In this document: piece after piece, positions 44,695 through 54,418 of the stretch
Numbering within the stretch: the first letter of the stretch is position 1
Layout: each line of letters begins with the position of its first letter
Assembly: GCF_900091565.1 (NCBI RefSeq)
Contig: NZ_FMCV01000017.1
Coordinates: forward strand, 78,708-142,707
Length of the DNA: 64,000 nucleotides
Direction: 5' to 3'
From: Micromonospora marina
GTDB lineage: Bacteria > Actinomycetota > Actinomycetes > Mycobacteriales > Micromonosporaceae
Made by a program: the position numbers and the translations under genes
The notes under the pieces: model-generated
Seen by the model: only the letters and a program-made list of their open reading frames with translations
Told to the model about the DNA's origin: nothing
Databases searched by the model: none

Positions 44695-45648
44695 TCAGAT
44701 GAGCGCGTCGAGCGCGACGGCCGCGAAGAGGATCGTGAGGTACGTGGTGGACCAGTGGAACAGCCGCATCGGCTTGACCGCCTCACCGCGTGTCGCGCGC
44801 CGGCACAGCTTGTGCGCCTCGACGAGGAAGATCCCGCCGACCACGAGTGCGGTCACCCCGTAGATCGGGCTCATCCCGAGCGGCCACACCGCCAGCGAGG
44901 AGAGCACCGTCAGCCAGGAGAAGCCGATGATCTCGGCGTTGACCCGCCGGACCGAGGCCACCACCGGCAGCATCGGCACACCGGCACGGGCGTAGTCGGC
45001 CTTGTACTTGATCGCCAGCGCGTAGAAGTGCGGCATCTGCCAGAAGAAGACCACAGCGAACAGGCCCCACGCCGCCGGCGCCAGCGAACCGGTCACCGCG
45101 GCCCAGCCGATCAGCACCGGCGCGGCCCCGCAGATGCCGCCCCAGAACGTGTTGGCGGCCGTGGTCCGCTTCAGCCACAGCGTGTAGACCAGGTCGTAGT
45201 AGGCGATCGCGGCCAGCGTCAGCAGTGTCGCCGGCCAGTTCGTCGCCGCCGCCATCAGCGCCACCGAGACGGCGGCCAGCACCAGGCCGAAGACCAGCGC
45301 GTTGCGCGGCGACACGGTGTGCGCGGGCAGCGGGCGGCGCTTGGTGCGCCGCATGAGCTGGTCGATGTCGCGGTCGATGTAGCAGTTGATGACGCTCGCC
45401 GCGCCGGCCGCCAGCGACCCGCCGACCAGCACCACGGCGACCAGCCACAGCGACGGCATCCCGCCGTGGGCGAGCATCATCGCCGGCACTGTGGTCACCA
45501 GCAGCAGCTCGACGATCCGCGGCTTGGTCAGCGTCACGTACGCCGCCACCACGGCACGCACGTCCCGCCGGCCGCTCGCCGGCGCCTCCGCCACCGCGCC
45601 CACCGGCGACTGCCCGGCAGGGGTGCTGACGGGGCGCTCGGTGATCAT
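44695..45648 (-). CDS. ctaB: Protoheme IX farnesyltransferase (heme O synthase) CtaB
   Basis: 317 residues from an ATG (MITERPVSTPAG); a GTG six bases upstream is possible. Prenyltransferase motif NCYIDRDIDQLMRRTKRRPLP corresponds to N-x3-D-x3-D, and YYDLVYTLWLKR is the second one. Nine hydrophobic segments predict the UbiA fold. It attaches a farnesyl group to heme B to make heme O, the substrate of CtaA. Divergent from tkt. Classic actinobacterial neighbourhood. Confidence 0.95.
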   Translation of the reverse strand: MITERPVSTPAGQSPVGAVAEAPASGRRDVRAVVAAYVTLTKPRIVELLLVTTVPAMMLAHGGMPSLWLVAVVLVGGSLAAGAASVINCYIDRDIDQLMRRTKRRPLPAHTVSPRNALVFGLVLAAVSVALMAAATNWPATLLTLAAIAYYDLVYTLWLKRTTAANTFWGGICGAAPVLIGWAAVTGSLAPAAWGLFAVVFFWQMPHFYALAIKYKADYARAGVPMLPVVASVRRVNAEIIGFSWLTVLSSLAVWPLGMSPIYGVTALVVGGIFLVEAHKLCRRATRGEAVKPMRLFHWSTTYLTILFAAVALDALI

Positions 45649-45917
45649 GCTCACGGATTGCCACCTTCCGGCATCGGCGGGGGAGGTCGTTCGGCCCGGA
45701 CCGCTGCGGGTCCACACACCGCCCCACACACTACGCGGCGTCGTTTTGGCTGCCCCGTGGACCCGGCAACGGTGCGAGCCGTCACACCTGGGGTTGAACG
45801 GCCGGACGTGCGCGATCCGTACAGAACAGCATGCCGAGATCCCCGGGCGGACGTTTAGCACCGCTCGATAGGGTCATCAGTGAGGGTTCCGCCCATCTGC
45901 CGAGGAGCACAACCATC

Positions 45918-48056
45918 GTGGCTGCCAACCGACCCGAGCTTCCCGCTCTCAACTGGTCCGACCTCGACCGCAGGGCCGTCGACACGGTCCGCGTGCTGGC
46001 CATGGACGCCGTGGAGAAATCCGGCAACGGCCACCCCGGGACGGCGATGAGCCTCGCCCCGGTGGCGTACCTGCTCTTCAACCGGGTCATGCGCCACAAC
46101 CCCGCCGACCCGAACTGGGCCGGACGCGACCGGTTCGTGCTCTCCGCCGGCCACTCCAGCCTGACGCTCTACATCCAGCTCTTCCTCTCCGGCTACCCGC
46201 TGGCGCTGGACGACCTCAAGGCGCTGCGCCAGTGGGGCTCGCTCACCCCGGGCCACCCGGAGCACGGCCACACCCCGGGCGTCGAGACCACCACCGGGCC
46301 GCTCGGTCAGGGCCTCGGCAACGCGGTCGGCATGGCCATGGCCGCCCGCCGCGAGCGCGGCCTGTTCGATCCCGAGCCGGACCGCGCCGACTCCCCGTTC
46401 CGGCACGACATCTGGTGCATCGCCTCCGACGGCGACATCGAGGAGGGCATCACCCACGAGGCCAGCGCGCTCGCCGGCCACCAGCAGCTCGGCAACCTCT
46501 GCGTGATCTACGACGACAACGAGATCTCGATCGAGGACGACACCCGCATCGCCAAGAGCGAGGACGTGGCGGCCCGCTACGAGGCGTACGGCTGGCACGT
46601 GCAGACCGTCGACTGGCGCCGCGGCGACGCCGACCAGGGCGACTACCACGAGGACGTGGAGGCGCTGTACGAGGCGCTGCTGGCCGCCAAGGCGGAGACC
46701 GGCCGGCCGTCGTTCATCGCGCTGCGCACGATCATCGGCTGGCCGGCGCCGAACAAGCAGAACACCGGCAAGATCCACGGTTCGGCGCTCGGCGCGGACG
46801 AGGTGAAGGCCACCAAGGAGATCCTCGGCTTCGACCCGCAGCGCACCTTCGCCGTCGACGAGGAGGTGCTCAAGCACGCCCGTCAGGTGATGGAGCGCGG
46901 CGCACAGGAGCAGGCCGAGTGGACCACCCGGTTCGACGCGTGGGCCCAGGCCGACCCGGAGCGCAAGGCGCTGTGGGACCGGATGTCCACCCGTACCCTG
47001 CCCACCGGCTGGACCGACGCGCTGCCCACCTTCGGCGCGGACGCCAAGGGCCTCGCCAGCCGGGCCGCCTCCGGCAAGATCCTGGAGGCCCTCGCGCCGG
47101 TGCTGCCCGAGCTGTGGGGCGGCTCGGCCGACCTGGCCGAGAGCAACAACACCACCATGAAGGGCGAGCGGTCGTTCGTCCCGGCGGCACACGCCACCAA
47201 GGACTTCCCGGGTGACGAGTACGGCCGCACGCTGCACTTCGGCATCCGCGAGCACGCCATGGGCGCGATCCTCAACGGCATCGCCCTGCACGGCGGCACC
47301 CGCCCGTACGGCGGCACGTTCCTGGTGTTCAGCGACTACATGCGCCCGGCGGTGCGGCTGGCCGCGCTGATGAAGCTGCCGGTGACGTACGTCTGGACGC
47401 ACGACTCGATCGGTCTCGGCGAGGACGGCCCGACGCACCAGCCGATCGAGCACCTGACCGCGCTGCGGGCCATCCCCGGCCTGGACGTGGTCCGCCCGGC
47501 CGACGCCAACGAGACGGTCTGGGCGTGGCGGCAGGCGCTGGAGCACACCGACCGGCCGACCGCGCTGGCGCTCAGCCGCCAGGCGCTGCCGACGTTCGAC
47601 CGCACCGACCTCGGCGGTGCCGAGGGCGTCGCCAAGGGCGGGTACGTGCTGGCCGAGGCGTCGAACGGCAAGCCGCAGGTGATCCTGGTCGGCACCGGCT
47701 CCGAGGTACAGCTCTGCCTCACCGCGCGGGAGCGGCTGGAGGCCGACGGCACCCCCACCCGGGTCGTCTCCATGCCCTGCCAGGAGTGGTTCTTCGCCCA
47801 GGACGAGGCGTACCGGGAGTCGGTGCTGCCGCGCGGGGTAAAGGCACGGGTGAGCGTGGAGGCGGGCATCGCGATGTCGTGGCGGGCGATCGTCGGCGAC
47901 AGCGGCGAGTGCGTGAGCATCGAGCACTACGGCGCCAGCGCGCCGCACACCGTGCTCTTCGAGCAGTTCGGGTTCACCCCCGACCGGATCGTGGCCGCCG
48001 CGCACGCGGCGCTGACCCGGGTGGGAGACATCACCGGTTTCACGACCGGCAACTGA
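45918..48056 (+). CDS. tkt: Transketolase
   Basis: 712 residues from a GTG with GAGGAG upstream (MAANRPELPAL). Thiamine diphosphate motifs GNGHPGTAMS, GPLGQGLGNAVGMA, and the GDG-N box SDGDIEEGITHEA through YDDNEIS, plus HFGIREHAMGA in the C-terminal half. It transfers two-carbon units in the non-oxidative pentose phosphate pathway. First gene of the operon tkt-tal-pgi-zwf-opcA-pgl and divergent from ctaB. Confidence 0.97.
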   Translation: MAANRPELPALNWSDLDRRAVDTVRVLAMDAVEKSGNGHPGTAMSLAPVAYLLFNRVMRHNPADPNWAGRDRFVLSAGHSSLTLYIQLFLSGYPLALDDLKALRQWGSLTPGHPEHGHTPGVETTTGPLGQGLGNAVGMAMAARRERGLFDPEPDRADSPFRHDIWCIASDGDIEEGITHEASALAGHQQLGNLCVIYDDNEISIEDDTRIAKSEDVAARYEAYGWHVQTVDWRRGDADQGDYHEDVEALYEALLAAKAETGRPSFIALRTIIGWPAPNKQNTGKIHGSALGADEVKATKEILGFDPQRTFAVDEEVLKHARQVMERGAQEQAEWTTRFDAWAQADPERKALWDRMSTRTLPTGWTDALPTFGADAKGLASRAASGKILEALAPVLPELWGGSADLAESNNTTMKGERSFVPAAHATKDFPGDEYGRTLHFGIREHAMGAILNGIALHGGTRPYGGTFLVFSDYMRPAVRLAALMKLPVTYVWTHDSIGLGEDGPTHQPIEHLTALRAIPGLDVVRPADANETVWAWRQALEHTDRPTALALSRQALPTFDRTDLGGAEGVAKGGYVLAEASNGKPQVILVGTGSEVQLCLTARERLEADGTPTRVVSMPCQEWFFAQDEAYRESVLPRGVKARVSVEAGIAMSWRAIVGDSGECVSIEHYGASAPHTVLFEQFGFTPDRIVAAAHAALTRVGDITGFTTGN

Positions 48057-48072
48057 GGGGAGCGTGGACGTC

Positions 48073-49251
48073 ATGACGGACAGGCTGAGTGATCTCCAGA
48101 ACGCCGGTGTGGCGATCTGGCTGGACGATCTTTCCCGGGTACGGCTGAGTTCCGGCGGGCTGGACAAGCTGCGCCGGGAGAGCCACGTCGCCGGGGTGAC
48201 CACCAACCCGACGATCTTCGCGAAGGCGTTGAGCGACGCCGACGAGTACGACTGGCAGCTTCGCGACCTCGCCGTACGCGGCGTGGACGTGGAGGAGGCG
48301 GTCCGCATGCTCACCACGTACGACGTGCGGTGGGCCTGCGACGTGATGCGCCCGTCGTACGACGCCAGCGGCGGCGTGGACGGCCGCGTGTCGATCGAGG
48401 TGGACCCCCGCTCGGCGCACGACGCGGCGAAGACCGTCGCCGAGGCCAAGGCGCTGTGGTGGCTGGTCGACCGGCCGAACCTGTTCATCAAGATCCCGGC
48501 CACCGAGGAGGGCCTGCCCGCGATCACCGCGACGCTCGCCGAGGGGATCAGCGTCAACGTCACGCTGATCTTCGGCCTGGACCGGTACTCGCAGGTGATG
48601 GACGCCTTCCTGGCCGGCCTCGAGCAGGCGCAGGCGAACGGGCACGACCTGTCGAAGATCGGCTCGGTCGCCTCGTTCTTCGTCTCCCGGGTCGACAGCG
48701 AGGTGGACAAGCGGCTGGAGAAGATCGGCTCCGACCAGGCCAAGGCGCTGCGCGGCAAGGCCGCCGTCGCCAACGCCCGGCTGGCGTACGAGCGCTACGG
48801 CGAGGTGTTCTCCTCTGCCCGCTGGCAGAAGCTGGCCGACGCGGGCGCCCACCCGCAGCGCCCGCTGTGGGCCTCCACGTCGACGAAGAACCCGGACTAC
48901 CGGGACGTCGTCTACGTCGAGGAGCTGATCGCCCCCGGCACTGTCAACACCATGCCGGAGCCGGTCATCCACGCGTACGCCGAGCACGGCGAGACGAAGG
49001 CGGACACCGTCACCGTCGCGTACGACGACGCCCGCCAGGTCTTCGCCGACCTCCAGTCGGTGGGCGTCGACCTGTCCGACGTGATCGCCACGCTGGAGCG
49101 CGAGGGCGTGGAGAAGTTCGAGGCGAGCTGGGTGGAGCTGCTGGAGGGGGTCAAGAAGTCCCTCGCCGAGGCGGCCAAGGGTTCGGGCAGCCCGCACCGG
49201 GCCGCCGGGGAGAACGCGCAGGCGGCGCAGCAGGCCGGCGGCAACGCGTGA
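48073..49251 (+). CDS. tal: Transaldolase
   Basis: 392 residues. ATG is preceded by GAGGGGAGC, while a GTG nine bases upstream is too close to that ribosome site. Schiff-base Lys is in PNLFIKIPATEEG. GVTTNPTIF and SVNVTLIFGLDRY are family motifs. Acts after transketolase. Nine residues of an Ala/Gln/Gly-rich tail follow the fold. A strong hairpin lies right after the stop. Confidence 0.97.
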   Translation: MTDRLSDLQNAGVAIWLDDLSRVRLSSGGLDKLRRESHVAGVTTNPTIFAKALSDADEYDWQLRDLAVRGVDVEEAVRMLTTYDVRWACDVMRPSYDASGGVDGRVSIEVDPRSAHDAAKTVAEAKALWWLVDRPNLFIKIPATEEGLPAITATLAEGISVNVTLIFGLDRYSQVMDAFLAGLEQAQANGHDLSKIGSVASFFVSRVDSEVDKRLEKIGSDQAKALRGKAAVANARLAYERYGEVFSSARWQKLADAGAHPQRPLWASTSTKNPDYRDVVYVEELIAPGTVNTMPEPVIHAYAEHGETKADTVTVAYDDARQVFADLQSVGVDLSDVIATLEREGVEKFEASWVELLEGVKKSLAEAAKGSGSPHRAAGENAQAAQQAGGNA

Positions 49252-49263
49252 CCGACGGCGTCC

Positions 49264-49296
49264 GACGCGTCCCGGGGCCGGGCCCCGGGACGCGTC
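49264..49296. terminator. Hairpin between tal and pgi (terminator or attenuator)
   Basis: GACGCGTCCCGGGGCC (49264-49279), centre G and the exact reverse complement (49281-49296). A 16-base perfect stem with one-base centre. It falls inside the pentose phosphate operon, so it may partly end the tkt-tal transcript and let pgi-pgl have its own promoter or lower expression. Confidence 0.6.
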
Positions 49297-49352
49297 GCGC
49301 CGTAGCCTGGAACGGGTGAGGTGGTTGCCGTGAGCGAGCCGGGGCTGGCGCC

Positions 49353-50921
49353 GTGAGTGATCTGCTGGCCGGGCGGGCGGACATGGCCGCCGGTCTGGCC
49401 GTGCGCGGCGCGGACGCCGTCGGCGCGTCCGCGCGCGCCACGCTCGTCTCCCACGACGTGCCGGCCCGGCTCGCCGCCGCGGACCCGGCCCTCTGGGGGC
49501 CCGCCGCCGAGGCGGCGGCCCTCACCCGGCTGGGCTGGCTGCACGCCCACCGGCACAGCCGGGACCTGCTCCCCCAGCTCGCCGAACTGGCCGCCGAGCT
49601 GGACGACCTGGACCACGTGGTGCTGGCCGGCGCCGGCGGCGACACGCTCGCCGCCGAGGTGCTCGCCGAGTGCCTGGGCCGGCCGGTGACAGTGCTCGGC
49701 ACCGCCGATCCGGGGCCGGTCCGGGCCGCGCTCGCCGACCGCCCGGCGCGTACCCTCCTGGTGCTCGCCGACCGGCACGGTCTCGACCGGACCACCGACG
49801 CCCACCTGCGCGCCTACCGGCGGGCGTGGGCGGGCGAGGGCCCCGATGCCGCCCGGCACGTCGTGGTGGTCACCGAGCCCGGCTCGGAACTCGCGGCGCG
49901 CGCCGACGAGCTGGGCGCGGTGGTGATCCCGGCCGAACCGGACGTGGCCGGGCCGTGGGCCGCCCTCACCGCGTTCGGACTGGTCCCGGCGGCGCTGGCC
50001 GGCGCGCCGGTGGCCGAGGTGCTGGACGAGGCCGAGGCGCTCACCGGCGCGCTGGACCGGGACCGGGACAACCCGGCCCTGGCGCTCGGCGCGGCCCTGG
50101 GCGCGGCGGCCGGTGCCGGCCGGCACACCGTCGCGCTGGTCCCCGACGGCACCGGCCTCGACGGCCTGGGCCGCTGGGCCGGCGCGTTGCTCGCCGACGC
50201 CACCGGTGGGCGGCTGCTGCCGGTAGTCGTGGAGTCCCCCGACTCCCCCGGCGCCACCGGTCCGGGCGTGCTCACAGTCGGGCTCGGCGGCGCCCTCGGC
50301 GCCGGTGTCGGACCGGGCGTGGCCGCCGACGTCGCGGTGAACGGCCCGCTCGGCGCGCACCTGCTTGCCTGGGCCTACGCGGCCGCGACCGCCGCGGTGA
50401 CGCTGCGGACCGACCCGTTCGCGGCGCCCGCCGCCGTGCCGGCCGACGAAGCGCCGGAGGGCGGGCCGCCGTCGTCGGTCGAGGGCGCGATCGAGGTGTA
50501 CGCCCCGAGCGGCGCCCCGGCCGACCTGGCCGGCGCGCTGCGGTGGCTGCTCGACGGGCTCGGCGAACGGGAGCACCTCGTGGTGACCGCGTACCTCGAC
50601 CGGCACGCCGACGCGGCGGTCGCCGGGCTGCGCCCGCTGCTGGCGCGGGCCGCCGGACGCCCGGTCACCTTCGGCTGGGGACCGCGCCGGACGCACCACA
50701 CCGACCCGCACGGCCGGCACCTCCAGATCACCGGTGCGGTCACCGATGATCTGGAGGTGCCCGGTCGTCCGTATACCTTCGCGCAGCTCCAGGCGGCCCA
50801 GGCCGCAGGCGACCGGCGGGCCCTGGCCGGCCGGGAGCGACCGGTGCTGCGACTGCACCTGACCGAGCGGGCGGCGGGTGTCGCCCAGATCCTGGACACG
50901 GCCGGACGGACACGCACGTGA
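49353..50921 (+). CDS. pgi: Glucose-6-phosphate isomerase-like protein, divergent
   Basis: 522 residues, placed between tal and zwf where actinobacteria have pgi. It has a recognisable first SIS region VVLAGAGGDTLAAEVL (about 89-104). The second SIS signature S-K-S-G-G-T-x-E-T is not found; the sequence there reads LVLADRHGLDRTTDAH (137-150). The late active-site Q-Y-H-K-G-G motif is replaced by HHTDPHGRHLQITG. So glucose-6-phosphate isomerase activity is doubtful, or this is a regulatory homologue. Position and overlaps (GTGA with zwf) support the name only by context. Confidence 0.72.
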   Translation: MSDLLAGRADMAAGLAVRGADAVGASARATLVSHDVPARLAAADPALWGPAAEAAALTRLGWLHAHRHSRDLLPQLAELAAELDDLDHVVLAGAGGDTLAAEVLAECLGRPVTVLGTADPGPVRAALADRPARTLLVLADRHGLDRTTDAHLRAYRRAWAGEGPDAARHVVVVTEPGSELAARADELGAVVIPAEPDVAGPWAALTAFGLVPAALAGAPVAEVLDEAEALTGALDRDRDNPALALGAALGAAAGAGRHTVALVPDGTGLDGLGRWAGALLADATGGRLLPVVVESPDSPGATGPGVLTVGLGGALGAGVGPGVAADVAVNGPLGAHLLAWAYAAATAAVTLRTDPFAAPAAVPADEAPEGGPPSSVEGAIEVYAPSGAPADLAGALRWLLDGLGEREHLVVTAYLDRHADAAVAGLRPLLARAAGRPVTFGWGPRRTHHTDPHGRHLQITGAVTDDLEVPGRPYTFAQLQAAQAAGDRRALAGRERPVLRLHLTERAAGVAQILDTAGRTRT

Positions 50922-50971
50922 CGATCAATGACCTGGAATCAGCGGACCGAGACGCAGGAGGAGGTGGCCCG

Positions 50972-52486
50972 GTGAACCCGCTGCGCGATCCGCAGGACCG
51001 GCGGCTGCCCCGGATCCCCGAGCCGTGTGCCCTGGTGATCTTCGGGGTGACGGGCGACCTGGCCCGCAAGAAGCTGCTGCCGGCGGTCTACGACCTGGCC
51101 AACCGGGGTCTCCTGCCGCCCGGTTTCGTGGTCCTGGGCTTCGCCCGGCGCGACTGGGGCGACGGCGACTTCGAGTCGGTGGCGCACGACGCGGCCAAGA
51201 AGCACGCCCGTACCCCGTGGCGGGAGGAGGTGTGGGCCCGGCTCGCCGGCAACATCAAGTTCGTCGGCGGCTCGTTCGACGACGACGCGGCGTTCGACCA
51301 TCTCGCCGCCACGCTCGACGAGCTGCGCGACACGCACGGTATCCCCGGCAACGCCGCCTTCTACTTCTCCATCCCCCCGGCGGCCTTCCCGGTGGTGCTC
51401 AAGCAGCTGGCCCGCACCGGCATGGCGGACAACGCCAAGTCCGGCGGCTGGCGGCGGGTCGTGGTGGAGAAGCCCTTCGGCAACGACCTGCCCTCGGCCA
51501 AGGCGCTCAACGACCTGGTCGACGACGTCTTCACCCGCCAGGACGTGTTCCGGATCGACCACTACCTGGGCAAGGAGACGGTCCAGAACATCCTGGCGCT
51601 GCGCTTCGCGAACAACCTGTTCGAGCCGCTGTGGAACTCCACGTACGTCGACTCGGTGCAGATCACCATGGCCGAGGACGTCGGCATCGGCACCCGGGCG
51701 GCCTTCTACGACTCCGTCGGCACCGCCCGTGACGTGCTGCAGAACCACCTGCTCCAGTTGCTCGCCCTGGTCGCGATGGAGGAGCCGACGAGCTTCGACG
51801 CCGACGAGATCCGGGCCGAGAAGCTCAAGGTGCTCAAGGCGATCACCGTGCCGCGGGACGTCTCCGAGGACACCGTGCGCGGCCAGTACCTGCCCGGCTG
51901 GGTGGGCGGCGAGCGCGCCAAGGGCTACCTGGAGGAGGAGGGCGTCCCGGAGGGCTCCACCACCGAGACGTACGTGGCGGTTAAGTTGGGCATCCAGAAC
52001 CGCCGCTGGGCCGGGGTGCCGTTCTACATCCGGGCCGGCAAGCGGCTGCCCCGGCGGGTCACCGAGGTGGCCATCATGTTCAAGAAGGCGCCGCACCTGC
52101 CGTTCAACGCCGCCGACATGGAGTCCCTCGGCCCCAACCAGCTCGTCATCCGGGTGCAGCCGGACGAGGGCGTGGTGCTGAAGTTCGGCTCCAAGGTGCC
52201 GGGCACCACGATGGAGGTCCGCGACATCGCGATGGACTTCCAGTACGGCGAGGCGTTCACCGAGTCCAGCCCCGAGGCGTACGAGCGGCTGGTGCTGGAC
52301 GTGCTGATCGGTGACCGGACGCTGTTCCCGGACGCCGCCGAGGTGGAGCAGAGCTGGCAGGTCGTCGACCCGCTGGAGCACGCCTGGGAGGGCACGACCC
52401 CGGAGCCGTACCGGGCCGGTGAGTGGGGGCCCCGGGCCGCCGACGAGATGTTGGCCCGCGAGGGCCGGGCTTGGCGGAGAGCGTGA
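50972..52486 (+). CDS. zwf: Glucose-6-phosphate 1-dehydrogenase
   Basis: 504 residues from a GTG eight bases after AGGAGGAGG; an earlier GTG at 50918, overlapping pgi, has no ribosome site. NADP-binding GVTGDLARKK and substrate motif RIDHYLGKETVQNI with the catalytic His are present. Oxidises glucose 6-phosphate in the first step of the oxidative pentose phosphate pathway. OpcA downstream is needed for activity or assembly in actinobacteria. Confidence 0.97.
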   Translation: MNPLRDPQDRRLPRIPEPCALVIFGVTGDLARKKLLPAVYDLANRGLLPPGFVVLGFARRDWGDGDFESVAHDAAKKHARTPWREEVWARLAGNIKFVGGSFDDDAAFDHLAATLDELRDTHGIPGNAAFYFSIPPAAFPVVLKQLARTGMADNAKSGGWRRVVVEKPFGNDLPSAKALNDLVDDVFTRQDVFRIDHYLGKETVQNILALRFANNLFEPLWNSTYVDSVQITMAEDVGIGTRAAFYDSVGTARDVLQNHLLQLLALVAMEEPTSFDADEIRAEKLKVLKAITVPRDVSEDTVRGQYLPGWVGGERAKGYLEEEGVPEGSTTETYVAVKLGIQNRRWAGVPFYIRAGKRLPRRVTEVAIMFKKAPHLPFNAADMESLGPNQLVIRVQPDEGVVLKFGSKVPGTTMEVRDIAMDFQYGEAFTESSPEAYERLVLDVLIGDRTLFPDAAEVEQSWQVVDPLEHAWEGTTPEPYRAGEWGPRAADEMLAREGRAWRRA

Positions 52487-52517
52487 GCGAGCACTGCGAG
52501 CGAACCAGGAGGCTCCA

Positions 52518-53534
52518 TTGATCGGGCTGTGGGACACCACCGGCAACGAGGTGGTCAAGGCGCTGGCCGCGGAGCGGCGCAGCGCGGGCGGGGTGGCCAG
52601 TGGCATGGCGCTCACGCTGATCGTGGTGGTGGACGAGAAGCGGGTACGCGAGGCCGAGGCGGCGGCCACCATCGCCGCGGCGGCGCACCCGTGCCGGCTG
52701 CTCGTGGTGGTCCGCTCCGACGTGGAGCGCGACCGCAACCGGCTGGACGCGGAGATCGTCGTGGGCGGCCGGCTCGGGCCGTGCGAGGCGGTGGTGACGC
52801 GGATGTACGGGCGGCTCGCGCTGCACGCCGAGTCGGTGGTGATGCCGCTGCTGGTGCCGGACGTGCCGGTGGTGACGTGGTGGCACGGCGAGCCGCCGGA
52901 GGAGATCTCCACCGACTTCCTCGGCGTGGTGGCGGACCGGCGGATCACCGACTCGGCGCAGGCCGCCGACCCGATCGCCGCGCTGCGGCAGCGGGCCCGC
53001 GACTACGCACCGGGCGACACCGACCTGGCGTGGACCCGGATCACCCCGTGGCGCACGCTCGTGGCGGGCGCGTTCGACACCACCCAGGCCCGGGTCGTCG
53101 AGGCGAGCGTGGTGGCGCCCCCGTCGGACCCGACGGCGGCGCTGATGCGCGGCTGGCTGAAGGCCCGGCTCGGCATCGAGCCGGTACCGACCGCCACCGA
53201 CGAGTTCCCGCGGATGCGCCAGGTGCAGTTGCGCTGCGCCAACGGCGACGAGCTGACACTCACCCGGGACGACAGCATCGCGGTGTTCCGGCGTACCGGG
53301 CAGGCGGACCGCACGCTGCCGCTGGTGCGCCGGCCGCTCGGCGACGAGCTGGCCGAGGAGCTGCGCCGCCTCGACGCCGACCAGGTGTACGCGGAGGCGC
53401 TCGGCGCCGCGGCCGGGATCACCGGCCTCGACCAGCGTCCGGCCCAGCGGGTGCACGTGTGGAAGGATCCGGCGACCGCCCAGCGGGCCGAGGCCGGCGT
53501 GACCGCGCACGCGGGCGCGACCGCCAACGAGTGA
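52518..53534 (+). CDS. opcA: Glucose-6-phosphate dehydrogenase assembly protein OpcA
   Basis: 338 residues from a TTG in ACCAGGAGGCTCCATTG (AGGAGG is well placed), giving MIGLWDTTGNEVVKAL. This is the only start with a ribosome site in the expected position. Family landmarks: RMYGRLALHAESVVMPLLVP, DVPVVTWWHGEPP, and the conserved D-x-R region near 3'. OpcA binds and activates Zwf. Follows zwf by 31 bases and precedes pgl. Confidence 0.93.
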   Translation: MIGLWDTTGNEVVKALAAERRSAGGVASGMALTLIVVVDEKRVREAEAAATIAAAAHPCRLLVVVRSDVERDRNRLDAEIVVGGRLGPCEAVVTRMYGRLALHAESVVMPLLVPDVPVVTWWHGEPPEEISTDFLGVVADRRITDSAQAADPIAALRQRARDYAPGDTDLAWTRITPWRTLVAGAFDTTQARVVEASVVAPPSDPTAALMRGWLKARLGIEPVPTATDEFPRMRQVQLRCANGDELTLTRDDSIAVFRRTGQADRTLPLVRRPLGDELAEELRRLDADQVYAEALGAAAGITGLDQRPAQRVHVWKDPATAQRAEAGVTAHAGATANE

Positions 53535-53582
53535 CCGCCCGGACCGGGCGGCCGGAAGCACAGAAACACGAGGGCATGACGG

Positions 53583-54353
53583 ATGACTGAGGCGAGTGTC
53601 GCCGTACACGCCGACCCCGACCTGCTGGCGCAGGCGGTGGCGGCCCGGTTGGTGGTGAAGCTGCTCGACGCGCAGGCCGAGCGCGGCCAGGCGTCGGTGG
53701 TGCTGACCGGCGGGCGGATCGCCGCGGCGGTGTACCGGGCGGTCGGGCAGTTGCCCGCCCGGGACGCCGTCGACTGGTCCCGGGTCGACGTGTGGTGGGG
53801 CGACGAGCGGTTCCTGCCCGCCGGCGACCCGGAACGCAACGAGACGCAGGCGCGGGTGGCGCTGCTGGACACGGTGCCGCTGGACCCGGCCCGGGTGCAC
53901 CCGATGCCGGCGTCGGACGGCCCGGCGGGTGACGACCCGGAGGCGGCTGCCGCCCGGTACGCGCGGGAGTTGGCCGCAGCCGCCCGGCCCGGGAACGCGA
54001 TCGTGCCGCACTTCGACGTGCTGATGCTCGGCGTCGGCGAGGACGGCCACGTGGCGTCGGTGTTCCCGGAGCATCCGGTGCACCACGACAACCGGCCGGT
54101 CAGCGCGGTGCGGGGCAGCCCGAAGCCGCCGCCGGTGCGGACCACGCTGACGCTGCCGACGATCAACACGGCCGAGGAGGTCTGGCTGATCGCCGCCGGG
54201 GCGGACAAGGTCCGGGCGGTGGGCATGGCGCTGGCCGGGGCCGGGCCGGTCCAGGTGCCGGCCGCCGGGGTGGGTGGCGTCTCCCGTACCCTCTGGCTCC
54301 TCGACCGGGCCGCGGCGGCGAACGTGCCGCCGCGCCTGCGCAGCCTCCGCTGA
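53583..54353 (+). CDS. pgl: 6-phosphogluconolactonase
   Basis: 256 residues. VWWGDERFLPAGDPERNE, VGEDGHVASVFPEHP (catalytic His region) and TLTLPTINTAEEVWL are typical of DevB/Pgl lactonases. Hydrolyses 6-phosphogluconolactone made by Zwf. Last gene of the operon; a GGGCCC-rich repeat follows. Confidence 0.96.
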   Translation: MTEASVAVHADPDLLAQAVAARLVVKLLDAQAERGQASVVLTGGRIAAAVYRAVGQLPARDAVDWSRVDVWWGDERFLPAGDPERNETQARVALLDTVPLDPARVHPMPASDGPAGDDPEAAAARYARELAAAARPGNAIVPHFDVLMLGVGEDGHVASVFPEHPVHHDNRPVSAVRGSPKPPPVRTTLTLPTINTAEEVWLIAAGADKVRAVGMALAGAGPVQVPAAGVGGVSRTLWLLDRAAAANVPPRLRSLR

Positions 54354-54356
54354 GCG

Positions 54357-54412
54357 GTAAGGAAGGGCCCCTTCTTAACGTCTCCGGTAGAGAAGGGGCC
54401 CCTTCTTAACAC
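54357..54412. repeat. GGGCCC-rich paired repeat between pgl and rbpA
   Basis: Two copies of GGGCCCCTTCTTAAC (54365-54379 and 54396-54410) in direct orientation, each centred on a palindrome AAGGGGCCCCTT, can also pair imperfectly with each other. The core resembles the palindrome after acnA. Located between the convergent pgl and rbpA genes. Probably both terminator-like and part of a dispersed intergenic repeat family. Confidence 0.7.
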
Positions 54413-54418
54413 CTCGGC

